36,728 bases of DNA from Allobosea sp. TND4EK4 (lineage in GTDB: Bacteria; Pseudomonadota; Alphaproteobacteria; Rhizobiales; Beijerinckiaceae). Position 1 is the first letter of the stretch, and each line of letters begins with the position of its first letter. A model generated the notes under the pieces. The model searched no databases. It had not been told where the DNA came from and saw only the letters and a list, made by a program, of their open reading frames with translations. This document shows, in pieces, positions 8,318 to 16,598 of this stretch. The translations under genes were made by a program, and so were the position numbers. The DNA is taken from positions 1-36,728 of the forward strand of contig NZ_FTMO01000026.1 in NCBI RefSeq assembly GCF_900156025.1, written 5' to 3'.

Positions 8318-8596
8318 ATGCAGATTTCGTTCAAACCTCTCCTCGGCATGGCGCTCGTCGCCAGCCTGGTCGCCTCCGCCGGCGCGCAGGCCGGCCCGCG
8401 CCGAAACAATTTCGTCGCCGGTGCCCTTGCGGGTGCGGCGGTGGGCGCGCTGGCCGGGTCGGCCTTCGCCGCAGGACCGCCCCCGCCGGTCTATGTCTAC
8501 GGCGCTCCACCGGCCTGGTATCCCGATCCGCCGCTGCGGCCCCGCTTCGAGATCGATCACGACTGGGACGATCACGACGACGACTGGGACGACTGA
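8318..8596 (+). CDS. Small secreted glycine-zipper protein, Asp/His/Trp tail
   Basis: This 92-residue protein begins with a clear Sec signal peptide, probably cut after AGAQA (residue 25). A short glycine zipper follows, GALAGAAVGALAGSAFAAG (about 35-53), then a Pro/Tyr-rich linker, and a strongly acidic C-terminus (79-92) with nine Asp, two His and two Trp in the last 14 residues. The start at 8318 is preferred to an in-frame ATG at 8285, because the signal peptide then begins at residue 1. The box at 8256 precedes it and the ABC exporter follows 106 bp later. A periplasmic metal- or cation-binding or envelope-stress role is a guess from composition. Confidence 0.75.
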   Translation: MQISFKPLLGMALVASLVASAGAQAGPRRNNFVAGALAGAAVGALAGSAFAAGPPPPVYVYGAPPAWYPDPPLRPRFEIDHDWDDHDDDWDD

Positions 8597-8702
8597 AGTC
8601 CTGCGTCGACGCTGCGCCACCTCAGATCGTCCAGGCCTGCGCCGCGCCCATGCTGGCCCTAGCGTGGACGCAGGCGGACAACCCTCCCGACATAGCGACA
8701 CC

Positions 8703-10415
8703 ATGCCTGCGCCATTCGACGTTTCTTCCCAGCGCTTCGGCGCCGGCACGCCGCATCTTCTCGAGGAGGTGGTCCGGCTGCTGCGGCCGTTCTGGCGGCT
8801 CATCGTGATCTCGACCGCGGCGGGCGGCGCCGGTGGTCTCGCCATGGCCTGGGCTCTGTCGATCATCAACGGGGCGCTTCTCTCGGAGACGTCGACAGGA
8901 ATTCTCCTGGGGCTGGCTGGCCTGTGCGCGCTCAGCCTCGCCGGTCAGCTCATATCGGGCATCGGCAACAGCCTGCTCGGACAGCGGATCGTCGCCCGGC
9001 TGAGGCAGGATGTCAGCGCACGCATCCTGCGCGCGCCGCTCTCCCAGATCGAGCAGATGAAGAGCCCCCGGCTCCTGGCCGTGCTCAACGGAGACGTCGA
9101 CAAGATCGCCGAACTCGGCAATCACTTCGCAGGTTACACCACCGCATTCGCGATCGTCATCGGCTGCCTGGGCTATCTTTTCCAGCTCTCCGTCCCGATG
9201 GCCTGCTTCGCGCTCCTCCTCGCGCTGCTCGGCGGTGTGCTGAACCATTTCGCGATGCGGCAGTGGCTCGTCCGCTTCGATGTGGCGCGCGACCTGGAGG
9301 ACCAGCTTCAGCGGCATTATCGAGCCATCATCGACGGCGCCAAGGAGCTGCGCCTGAATCGTGCCCGACGTCTGCGCCTCCAAACAAATGGGATCGGCGA
9401 CACCACGAATCGCATCGCCGACAGCAACGGCCGTGCCTTCGCGATCTTCTGGGCAGCCGATACGATCAGCATCGCGCTGATCTTCGTCTTCATCGCCGCC
9501 GCGCTCGCGCTCAGGCCGCATCTCGGCATTCCGAACGAAGCCGTCACCGGCTTCATCATCGTCATGCTTTTCGCCAAGGGGCCGATCGAGGAACTCGCGA
9601 GCGCGCTGCCCGTCTTCAGCCAGGCCCAGATCGCGTTCCGGCGCATCAGCTCGCTGAGCGCGAGCCTGTCCGCGGGCGGCGAGGACGGTGCCAGCGATGC
9701 TCCGCGCGCGAGCCTGCGCTTCCAGCATTCAATCACGCTGGAAGCGGTGAAGCACAGCTTCGCCGATACAGGCCCGGCGGATGCCTTCATTCTGGACATC
9801 CCGCGGCTCGACATCCCGCGTGGCGAGGTCACCTTCATCGTCGGCGGCAACGGCAGCGGCAAGACGACCTTGATCAAGATACTGCTCGGGCTCTATCAGC
9901 CGCAATCCGGTCGGGTCCTTTTGGATGACGAACCCATCTCCGCCGCCGAATGCGAGGGCTATCGCCAGCTCTTCTCATCCGTCTTCACCGATTATCACCT
10001 CTTCGATGAGGTGATGGCTTGTGCGGGCGGCGAGGCGCGCGTGAACGCCTGGCTTCAGCGACTGGACCTGTCGGCAAAAGTCGATTTCGCCGATGGGCGC
10101 TTCTCGACGACCGACCTCTCGACCGGGCAGCGCAAGCGGCTGGCCTTCATCCAGGCGGTGCTGGAGGATCGGCCGATCCTGATGTTCGACGAATGGGCCG
10201 CCGACCAGGACCCCGAGTTCCGCCGGCTCTTCTACCGTGTCCTGCTGCCGCAGCTTCGCGATGCGGGCAAGACGGTGATCGCCGTCTCGCATGACGATCG
10301 CTATTTCGATGCCGCCGACCGCATCGTCCATATGGCAGGTGGGCGGATCGTCCGCATCGAGCAGAGCAGCCGCGGCAAGTCCGGAACTCACGCCTTCGCT
10401 CCGGTGGACTCGTAA
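8703..10415 (+). CDS. PvdE/SyrD-like cyclic-peptide ABC exporter (half transporter)
   Basis: The protein has 570 residues with a six-helix membrane domain (about 25-320) fused to an ATPase domain. The ATPase shows Walker A GGNGSGKTT (about 380), an unusual signature LSTGQRKRLAF (about 470) and Walker B ILMFDEWAADQDPEFR (about 491). The LFSSVFTDYHLFDE segment and the STGQ signature are characteristic of the PvdE/SyrD branch that exports cyclic lipopeptides or pyoverdine precursors. The ATG at 8703 gives the family-normal length; the frame stays open upstream without similarity. No peptide synthetase or precursor gene lies in the window, so its cargo is unknown. Confidence 0.88.
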   Translation: MPAPFDVSSQRFGAGTPHLLEEVVRLLRPFWRLIVISTAAGGAGGLAMAWALSIINGALLSETSTGILLGLAGLCALSLAGQLISGIGNSLLGQRIVARLRQDVSARILRAPLSQIEQMKSPRLLAVLNGDVDKIAELGNHFAGYTTAFAIVIGCLGYLFQLSVPMACFALLLALLGGVLNHFAMRQWLVRFDVARDLEDQLQRHYRAIIDGAKELRLNRARRLRLQTNGIGDTTNRIADSNGRAFAIFWAADTISIALIFVFIAAALALRPHLGIPNEAVTGFIIVMLFAKGPIEELASALPVFSQAQIAFRRISSLSASLSAGGEDGASDAPRASLRFQHSITLEAVKHSFADTGPADAFILDIPRLDIPRGEVTFIVGGNGSGKTTLIKILLGLYQPQSGRVLLDDEPISAAECEGYRQLFSSVFTDYHLFDEVMACAGGEARVNAWLQRLDLSAKVDFADGRFSTTDLSTGQRKRLAFIQAVLEDRPILMFDEWAADQDPEFRRLFYRVLLPQLRDAGKTVIAVSHDDRYFDAADRIVHMAGGRIVRIEQSSRGKSGTHAFAPVDS

Positions 10416-10427
10416 TGCTCGCGTAAT
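10412..10427 (+). promoter_or_regulatory. Response-regulator box GTAAT-N6-GTAAT (site 3)
   Basis: GTAAT at 10412-10416 and GTAAT at 10423-10427, again an exact repeat with an 11-bp period. As at site 2, the first copy overlaps the TAA stop of the gene before it. It lies upstream of the outer-membrane factor and the DevCAB-like genes, so these probably have their own promoter under the same regulator. Confidence 0.65.
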
Positions 10428-10573
10428 CAGCGCGGGCAAGATGCGCCTGGGTCCAGAAGGGCTGATTCCTTGGGACCCAAGCCGCCGACCATCAGTGCCC
10501 GCGCTTGGGACCTATGCACCATGCCGAGATCGCGTCCGCGAGACAGCATGGCACAGCGATCGATCAGACGACG

Positions 10574-12025
10574 ATGTTCAAGAATCTTCCCACGCGCGGC
10601 TGCCCTGATGTTGCTGGCTCAAGCCCGTCGGCCAGGCGGGGCGCCCTCAGGCTGGGGGCTGCTTCGCGCGCCGTCGCCTCGACCGGCTTGATCCTTTTGT
10701 GCCTGGCGAGTTGCTCGACGATCGAGCCGGTCGTCGCCACGTCGCCGGATTTGCCCGCCAGCTACGCAAATGCGGATCTCGGGCCCCGGCGCGACATGAA
10801 CCGTTGGTGGCGCGGCTTCCGGGATCCGGTTCTGGACCGGCTGGTGGAGCGGGCCCGCAGCCAGAACCTGTCGATCGCGCAGGCCCAGGCGCGCCTTGCG
10901 GCCGGCCGCCGCCAGTCCAGCGCAGCGCCCTCGCTGTTCCTCCCATCCGTTGGCGGAAGCGGGCAGGCGCTCGCCGGCAACTCGCGCGAGCAGATCGAGG
11001 ACCCGCTCCGGCGCCCGCTGCTGGCGGGTTTCGATACGAGCTGGGATGCGGGCTTGTTCGGCCTGGCCGAAAACACCGAAAAGGTGGCGGCAGCGTCGGC
11101 AGCCATCGCGGGCGACGAGCTCGACGCGGTCCGCATCGCCGTCACGGCGGAGGTCGCAGCCAGCTATATCAGTCTGCGCTCGGTCCAGCGCCAGATCGAG
11201 CTGACATCCGCGCTGGCCGCGGTGCAGGAGCGGGCGGCCCAGTTTGCCCGAAGTCGGGCCCGAACAGGCATCAGCGCGGCTGGCGAAGACGCCAGCGAAG
11301 TCGCTGTGCTCGACCAGGCCAGAAGCGATCTTTCAAGGCTCGAGGCCCGCGCTTCGGCGCTGCGCCAGCAGATCGCGACCCTCGTCGGAGCTTCGGCGGC
11401 CGACGCGGCCTTGAACCGAGCTGCGCCTCAACCGATGCTCCAGCGGATCCCCGCGGCCGGCCGCCCCGCCGACCTCTTGCGCGCGCGGCCCGACGTGCGC
11501 GCAGCAGAGCATCGCGTCCTGAAGGCGGCCGCAGAGGTGGGCATCGCGAAGGCGGACTTGTACCCGCGACTGCGCCTGGGCGGGACGATCGGCCTCGGTG
11601 GCCCGTCGCCGACGTCCCCCTTCGGACTTGCCGGCGGGCCTTCGCTCCAAATCCCGCTCTTCGATTACGGGCGGCGCGAGGCTGCCCTGCACGCCCGCCG
11701 TGCCCTGGTCGAAGAAGCCCTTGCATCCTACCGGCAGACCGTGCTCACCGCCTATCAGGAAGCCGCCGCCGCGCTCGGCGAACTGCGGGCGGCCCGCGAA
11801 AGCCGGAAGCAGCTGAGTACGACCATTGAGGCACAGCGGCGCAGCGACCGCCGCCTGCGCGTGCTGCGTCGGGAAGGCCTTGCGGATGTCGGCAGGCTCG
11901 CGGAGTCGGAAGCCGGCATGGTGGCACTGCAGCGCAAACTCGTGGCGCAGCAGGAGGCCGAGGCGCTCGCCTTCGTGACCCTCTACAAGGCGCTCGGGGC
12001 CGCGGCCGAGGGCGAGAGCGCCTGA
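10574..12025 (+). CDS. Outer-membrane factor lipoprotein (TolC/OprM/NodT family)
   Basis: This 483-residue protein should form the trimeric outer-membrane channel for one or more efflux pumps. The lipobox LCLASC places the lipid-bearing cysteine at residue 47, after an unusually long basic leader; the true start may therefore be an internal codon. Two OEP repeats follow, with family marks WWRGFRDPVLDRLVERA, LLRARPDVRAAEHRVLKAA and IPLFDYGRREAALHARRAL. Its stop overlaps the next gene start (TGATG at 12023-12027), tying it to the DevCAB-like pump. It is also the only outer-membrane channel in the window, so the RND pump at 896-5211 may use it. Confidence 0.9.
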   Translation: MFKNLPTRGCPDVAGSSPSARRGALRLGAASRAVASTGLILLCLASCSTIEPVVATSPDLPASYANADLGPRRDMNRWWRGFRDPVLDRLVERARSQNLSIAQAQARLAAGRRQSSAAPSLFLPSVGGSGQALAGNSREQIEDPLRRPLLAGFDTSWDAGLFGLAENTEKVAAASAAIAGDELDAVRIAVTAEVAASYISLRSVQRQIELTSALAAVQERAAQFARSRARTGISAAGEDASEVAVLDQARSDLSRLEARASALRQQIATLVGASAADAALNRAAPQPMLQRIPAAGRPADLLRARPDVRAAEHRVLKAAAEVGIAKADLYPRLRLGGTIGLGGPSPTSPFGLAGGPSLQIPLFDYGRREAALHARRALVEEALASYRQTVLTAYQEAAAALGELRAARESRKQLSTTIEAQRRSDRRLRVLRREGLADVGRLAESEAGMVALQRKLVAQQEAEALAFVTLYKALGAAAEGESA

Positions 12026-13158
12026 TGGCGGTTGCGCTCGCCCGCAAATCTCTGCTGCACGACTGGCGGCGGTTCCTGCCCGCCATCATGTCGGTCGGCT
12101 TCTCGGGCGTCTTGATCATCGTCCAGGGCGCGCTGCTGCTCGGTATCGTCGGCAGCAACGCGCTGCCGGTGACCCAATCGCGCGCCGATCTCTGGATCGG
12201 CTTTCCGGGCACCCAGAGTGCCGATCTTGGCCGCAGTATCGACGCCGGCGTCTCCGCCGAGCTTCTGGTCGATCCGCGGATCAGGCGCATCGAGCCTCTG
12301 CTCATGGGCGCAGGCGACTGGCGCGGCTCTCGTGGCGGCGGGGTCAGCGTCACGCTGATCGGCATCGATGCGCGCCCGGATGCGCTGGGGCTGGCGCGGT
12401 CCGTGCCGCCCGCCGTGCGTGCGCTTCTGGAGGAACCGGCCACCATCCTGGTCGATGACGGCGACCTGGACAAGCTCGCCACCGCGATCGGCGAAGCCGC
12501 CGAGATCAACGGGCATCGCGTCCGGGTGGTCGGGACGATGCAGGGGATGCGGGCGATGGGCGGCGTGAACATCGTCGCCTCGCTGGCGACGGCAAGGACG
12601 CTCGACCGCTCGCTGGCGGCCCCCGATAGCGTCACCTATTACCTGGCCGGGCTGTGGGCGTCCGACCAGGCGAGAGCGGTTCGCGCCAGGCTGTCGAAGC
12701 CGGACACGAGGAGCCGCTTCGAGATATGGACGGCGGCGGATCTGGCCGGCCGCTCGGTGCGCTACTGGCTGCTCGAATCGGGGGCCGGCATCGGCTTCGT
12801 CTTCGCCACCGCCATCGCACTCCTGGTCGGAACGCTGATCACCAGCCAGACCCTGATGGCCGCCGTCGCAGCCTCGACCCCGCAATACGCCACGCTGCGG
12901 GCGATCGGCGTCGCCTTTCCGAAGCTGCGCCTCATCGTTGTCGAGCAGGCAGGCTGGGTCGGTGCGATCGGGCTTGCGCTTGGTCTGACCGGCAGCCTTC
13001 TCGCGGCCGGGCTCGCCCGGCTGAACGGCATTCCATTCGCGCTCGGGCCCGGAATCATGGCCCTCTCGGGAGCGCTTGTCCTCGCAGTGGCACTGCTCGC
13101 GGGCGTGCTTGCGCTTCGGCGGCTGCGCCATGCCGACCCGGCGGCCCTGCTGAGATGA
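12025..13158 (+). CDS. DevC-like FtsX-family ABC permease
   Basis: The permease has 377 residues. Helix 1 (about 16-42) is followed by a large periplasmic domain (about 45-250) and three helices in the C-terminal FtsX domain (about 253-370). The N-terminus KSLLHDWRRFLPAIMSVGFSG and QSRADLWIGFPGTQSADL are typical of the DevC/hetC-associated branch, which works with an ATPase and an adaptor to push envelope substrates through a TolC-like channel. It overlaps the outer-membrane factor upstream and the ATPase gene downstream by 4 bp (ATGA), so all are one operon. Confidence 0.88.
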   Translation: MAVALARKSLLHDWRRFLPAIMSVGFSGVLIIVQGALLLGIVGSNALPVTQSRADLWIGFPGTQSADLGRSIDAGVSAELLVDPRIRRIEPLLMGAGDWRGSRGGGVSVTLIGIDARPDALGLARSVPPAVRALLEEPATILVDDGDLDKLATAIGEAAEINGHRVRVVGTMQGMRAMGGVNIVASLATARTLDRSLAAPDSVTYYLAGLWASDQARAVRARLSKPDTRSRFEIWTAADLAGRSVRYWLLESGAGIGFVFATAIALLVGTLITSQTLMAAVAASTPQYATLRAIGVAFPKLRLIVVEQAGWVGAIGLALGLTGSLLAAGLARLNGIPFALGPGIMALSGALVLAVALLAGVLALRRLRHADPAALLR

Positions 13159-13880
13159 CCATGCCGCCTTCGCTCAGCGTCAGCGCGCTGTCCAAATCCT
13201 ATGTCGTTCAGGGCATCCGGACGCAAGCGCTGAGTGATGTCTCGCTCTCGGTCGACCCCGGCGCGCTGTCACTGATCAGCGGGCCGTCCGGTTGCGGGAA
13301 AAGCACCTTGCTTTCGCTGATGAGCGGCTTGTCACGGCCGGATCGCGGGGCCGTCCATGCGCTCGGAATCGGGCTCGGAACCCTGGACGACGCAGCGCGC
13401 GACGCGTTCCGGCTGGCGCATTGCGGCTTCGTCTTCCAGGGCTTCAACCTGTTCCCGGCGCTCGATGCCTGCGAGCAGGTGCAGCTGGTGCTCGACTATC
13501 AAGGCGTGCCCGACGGTGAAGCGCGCCGGCGCGCGCGCGAAGCCCTGGAGCTCGTCGGGCTCGGCCGCCGCAGCCATCTGCGCCCGGCGGAACTATCGGG
13601 CGGCGAGAAGCAGCGCGTCGCCATCGCGCGCGCCATCGTCAAGCAGCCGCGGCTGCTCTTCGCCGACGAGCCGACCAGCGCCCTCGACAGCGTCAACGGC
13701 GCCGTCGTCACGACGCTTCTTCGAGACATCGCCCATCGCAGCGGCGCCATCGTCGTCTGCGTCTCGCACGACCCGCGCCTGATCGCGCGCGCCGATCGCG
13801 TCATCGAGATGGAAGACGGGCGTCTTCTTCGCGACAGCCGCGATCCTTGCAGCCCCCGAAGATTGGAGACATCCCGATGA
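13155..13880 (+). CDS. DevA/LolD/MacB-like ABC ATPase
   Basis: This 241-residue ATPase energises the FtsX-type permease. Walker A is GPSGCGKST (43-51), the Q-loop is FVFQGFNLFPAL, the signature is LSGGEKQR (about 147) and Walker B is LLFADEPTSALD (about 168), followed by the H-loop VCVSHD. The start at 13155 overlaps the permease stop by 4 bp; the frame is open upstream but only as antisense or out-of-frame sequence of the permease gene. The C-terminal ETSR overlaps the start of the adaptor gene. Mechanotransmission-type (MacB/LolD) ATPases share these motifs. Confidence 0.92.
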   Translation: MTMPPSLSVSALSKSYVVQGIRTQALSDVSLSVDPGALSLISGPSGCGKSTLLSLMSGLSRPDRGAVHALGIGLGTLDDAARDAFRLAHCGFVFQGFNLFPALDACEQVQLVLDYQGVPDGEARRRAREALELVGLGRRSHLRPAELSGGEKQRVAIARAIVKQPRLLFADEPTSALDSVNGAVVTTLLRDIAHRSGAIVVCVSHDPRLIARADRVIEMEDGRLLRDSRDPCSPRRLETSR

Positions 13881-14794
13881 AGCTTCCGCCTCTCGCTGCA
13901 GCCGCCTCGGTCGCGCTCGCGCTCGCTATCGCGGCGGCCGGCGTCGTCATGCTGACCGACAGCAGCCAGGCCGACGCCGACGCCCAGCCGGCGGGGGTCT
14001 CGCCGATCATCGCGGCCGCTCGGGGCCGTGTCGACATCGATGGCGGCCTCTCGCGCGTGCTGGCCACGCGCGACGGCTCGGTGAAGGAGGTGCTGGTCAC
14101 CGAGGGGCAGCATGTCGAGGCGGGAGAGGTCCTCGCGAGGCTCGATGCGGACGCGGCCGAGTTCGCCGCAGCCGCGGCTGAAGCCGCACTCCAGGAGGCG
14201 AAAGCCCGTCAGGTCGCGCTGGAAGCCCGCAAAGCGGTGCAGACGCGTCTGCTCGACCGGATGCGCCGTGCTGCGAAGGAGCAGGCGGTCTCGCCCCAGG
14301 CCCTTGACGAAGCGGAAGCGGCCATGGCCACGCTCCAAGGCGAGCTGCGCAGTGCGGCAGCAGGAACGTCGCTCGCGACCGCCAGGCGCGACGCCGCCCG
14401 CTATGAGGTCGAGCGCAGGCAGGTCCGCACCGCCTTGGCCGGACGCGTGGCGCGTCGCTCGATCAAGCCCGGAGACGTGGTTTCCGCCGCCGCGCTGACG
14501 GAGATGTTCGTCATCATCCCCGCTGCACCGCACGTCGTTCGCGCCGAGATCCAGGAGAATTTCGTCCGGTTGGTGAAACCCGGCATGACGGCCGACATCG
14601 TCTCCGAGAGCGACGAACGCATCAGCACAGCCGGAAAAGTCGTCAGGATCGGCAGCTTCCTCGACGCACGCCGGGCCGGCGAGAGCGGCACCGAACGGGC
14701 CGATGTCCGCGTCGCCGAAAGCATCCTGCAGATCGACAACGCGGATGCCTTTCTCATCGGCCAGCGCGTCTATGTCCGTTTCCACAGTCCTTAA
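13877..14794 (+). CDS. HlyD/DevB-like membrane-fusion adaptor
   Basis: The adaptor has 305 residues. One N-terminal membrane anchor (about 5-26) is followed by the biotinyl-lipoyl half-motif around KEVLVTEGQHVEAGEVLARLDADA, an alanine-rich helical hairpin (about 95-190) and the return strand TALAGRVARRSIKPGDVV. It has no lipobox, unlike the RND adaptor at 896. The ATG at 13877 overlaps the ATPase stop, with GGAGAC about 7 bp upstream. It completes a DevC-DevA-DevB-like set, which should span the periplasm together with the channel at 10574. Confidence 0.9.
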   Translation: MKLPPLAAAASVALALAIAAAGVVMLTDSSQADADAQPAGVSPIIAAARGRVDIDGGLSRVLATRDGSVKEVLVTEGQHVEAGEVLARLDADAAEFAAAAAEAALQEAKARQVALEARKAVQTRLLDRMRRAAKEQAVSPQALDEAEAAMATLQGELRSAAAGTSLATARRDAARYEVERRQVRTALAGRVARRSIKPGDVVSAAALTEMFVIIPAAPHVVRAEIQENFVRLVKPGMTADIVSESDERISTAGKVVRIGSFLDARRAGESGTERADVRVAESILQIDNADAFLIGQRVYVRFHSP

Positions 14795-15159
14795 GGCCAC
14801 CTGACGGCCCGATGGACGCCGCCCGGGCTCCTCTAAGCACGAACGCGGCTCTGCATGCGTCTTCCGAGGCCCGCTTCCAGGTTCATCCGCGCAAATCTGG
14901 CACCGAGCGAAGCCAGGTGAAGCTGATGGCGCCGCGGATCCGCGGGCTCGGCCCGATCCGGCGCGGGGCGAGGAAGGCCGTGAACTCACGGACCTGCCGG
15001 ACGCAGTCGCGCTGCGGATGCTCGCCAAACCGGCGGATGGTCATGTCCTCGATCATCCGCTGTTGCCGACACTGCGCCAACTTCGGCAAATGGCGCGTCC
15101 CGACAATTCTTCCGCGCTGACGCGACGCATGCCTCTGGCCGGAGTCGAGTTTTATCATT
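14795..15159. other. Gene-free gap holding a recombinase relic
   Basis: Apart from the frameshifted recombinase fragment at 14899-15056, listed separately, I see no gene in this stretch. The open frames on the plus strand lack ribosome sites and family likeness. The last 20 bases (TTTTATCATTA) are AT-rich and probably belong to the promoter of the arsenic-type operon. Confidence 0.5.
14899..15056 (-). pseudogene. Frameshifted tyrosine-recombinase N-terminal fragment
   Basis: The minus strand from the ATG at 15054-15056 reads MIEDMTIRRFGEHPQRD, then VRQVREFTAFL. This is the typical core-binding N-terminus of tyrosine-type site-specific integrases that travel with IS elements. Directly after FTAFL the similarity shifts frame to SPDRAEPADPRRHQLHLASLG, the expected next segment. 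The catalytic R-H-R-Y domain is absent. It is a dead relic marking an old insertion between the exporter operon and the arsenic-type operon. Confidence 0.75.
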
Positions 15160-15179
15160 AAATGCGCATAGGCGCATAT
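15160..15179. promoter_or_regulatory. ArsR-type operator palindrome
   Basis: AAATGCGCATAGGCGCATAT is an imperfect palindrome, 16 of 20 positions symmetric. It ends 12 bp before the ATG at 15192. ArsR-family repressors bind such AT-flanked palindromes over their own promoter and leave when metalloid binds. The box overlaps an alternative upstream start codon at 15162, which argues for the later start. Confidence 0.6.
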
Positions 15180-15191
15180 CCGGATTTCATT

Positions 15192-15521
15192 ATGGTCGGT
15201 CTCTCCACCTTCCTGTCTGCCTTGTCGGAACCCACGCGGCTGGGGGCGATGCGCCTGCTGGCCGATGGGCGGGAGCACTGCGTCTGCGAGTTGATGGAGC
15301 TCCTGAGCGCCACGCAGTCGCGCATGTCGCGGCATATGGCGGCGCTCAAGGCCGCGGGGATCGTGACCGACAGGCGTGACGCGCAATGGGTGCGCTACCG
15401 GCGCAACCCCGATCTGGCGCCGGAACTCGACGCAATCCTGAATGCCGTCGTGGCAGCCGGCGATGCGCGCGAAGCCGCCATCCAGTCCTCGATCGGCGGA
15501 CAACGGAAGGACGCAGCATGA
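15192..15521 (+). CDS. ArsR/SmtB-family metalloregulator
   Basis: This 109-residue winged-helix repressor opens with LSALSEPTRLGAMRLL and carries the recognition helix in SATQSRMSRHMAALKAAGIV. The sensor motif HCVCEL (Cys30 and Cys32) at the start of the DNA-reading region matches the alpha-3 type site of arsenite-sensing ArsR proteins. The start at 15192 is chosen because an upstream ATG lies inside the operator. The gene overlaps the permease gene by 4 bp (ATGA). It likely represses the whole run 15192-17242 until trivalent arsenic or antimony, or an organoarsenical, binds. Confidence 0.9.
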   Translation: MVGLSTFLSALSEPTRLGAMRLLADGREHCVCELMELLSATQSRMSRHMAALKAAGIVTDRRDAQWVRYRRNPDLAPELDAILNAVVAAGDAREAAIQSSIGGQRKDAA

Positions 15522-16582
15522 CCGCCGATGCCGCCACGATGCGCGGGGACAGGCCCCCGGAACCGAGTGCGCTGGCCTGGATCGGCGGTGTCCTGGCCTT
15601 CGTCGCGCTCTGGTTCCTGGCCTACGGACAACTCGTCCCGTTCTCGGAATGGGCGGCGACACAGCTGCCCCTGACGCCGGGAACCCAGGCCTTCGAGGCC
15701 GTCAGATTCTTCCTTTATGACACCCCCAAGGTGCTGATGTTGCTGACGCTCGTCGTGTTCGGCATGGGCATGGTGCGCAGCTTCTTCTCGCCCGAACGGA
15801 CGCGGGCGCTGCTGGCGGGGCGTCGCGAGGGCGTCGGCAACGTCGCTGCCGCGACGCTGGGGATCTTCACGCCGTTCTGCTCCTGCTCGGCGGTGCCGCT
15901 CTTCGTCGGTTTCGTCTCGGCGGGCGTTCCGCTCGGGATCACCTTCTCCTTCCTGATCGCGGCGCCGATGATCAACGAGGTCGCGCTCGGCCTGCTCTTT
16001 GCGCTGCTCGGCTGGAAGGTGGCGCTCACCTATCTCGCTTTCGGGCTCGGCGTCGCCATCCTGTCGGGCTGGGTCATCGGTCGGCTGGGTTTGGAGGGCT
16101 GGCTGGAGGAATGGGTGCGCGACGTGCGCCTGGGCGAGGTCGATCTGCCCCTCGACCGGCTGACGATCGTCGATCGGATCAAGGCGGGAATCGAGGCCGT
16201 CCGCGAGATCGTCGGCAAGGTCTGGCTCTGGATCATCGCCGGCATCGCGGCCGGGGCCTTCATCCACGGCTACGTCCCGGCCGAGCTGCTCGCGACCATC
16301 ATGGGCAGGGATGCCTGGTGGTCGGTGCCCGCGGCCGTTCTCCTCGGCGTGCCGATGTATTCCAATGCCGCCGGGATCATCCCCGTCGTCGAGGCGCTGC
16401 TCGGCAAGGGCGCGGCGCTGGGAACGGTGCTGGCCTTCATGATGAGCGTGATCGCGCTCTCGCTGCCCGAAATGATCATCCTGCGAAAGGTGCTCAGCCT
16501 GAAGCTGATCGCCGTCTTCGCCGGCGTCGTGGCCACCGGCATCCTGGCCGTGGGGTTTCTTTTCAACCTTCTCTTCCCCTGA
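15518..16582 (+). CDS. ArsP-like permease (UPF0718/DUF318)
   Basis: The protein has 354 residues and about eight to ten membrane helices. The family signature FCSCSAVPLFVGFVSAGVP carries Cys121 and Cys123, followed by FLIAAPMINEVAL, and the second half has a matching GVPMYSNAAGIIPVVEALLGKG. Members of this family studied elsewhere (ArsP) export trivalent organoarsenicals such as methylarsenite. The link to an ArsR regulator with a CVC site supports a metalloid efflux role here; the actual substrate is inferred. Confidence 0.88.
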   Translation: MTADAATMRGDRPPEPSALAWIGGVLAFVALWFLAYGQLVPFSEWAATQLPLTPGTQAFEAVRFFLYDTPKVLMLLTLVVFGMGMVRSFFSPERTRALLAGRREGVGNVAAATLGIFTPFCSCSAVPLFVGFVSAGVPLGITFSFLIAAPMINEVALGLLFALLGWKVALTYLAFGLGVAILSGWVIGRLGLEGWLEEWVRDVRLGEVDLPLDRLTIVDRIKAGIEAVREIVGKVWLWIIAGIAAGAFIHGYVPAELLATIMGRDAWWSVPAAVLLGVPMYSNAAGIIPVVEALLGKGAALGTVLAFMMSVIALSLPEMIILRKVLSLKLIAVFAGVVATGILAVGFLFNLLFP

Positions 16583-16598
16583 CCGGAGGCTCACCGCC

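Noticed and set aside
7378..8409. Minus-strand open frame across the kinase and glycine-zipper genes
   Set aside because: Antisense to the kinase; no ribosome site or domain.
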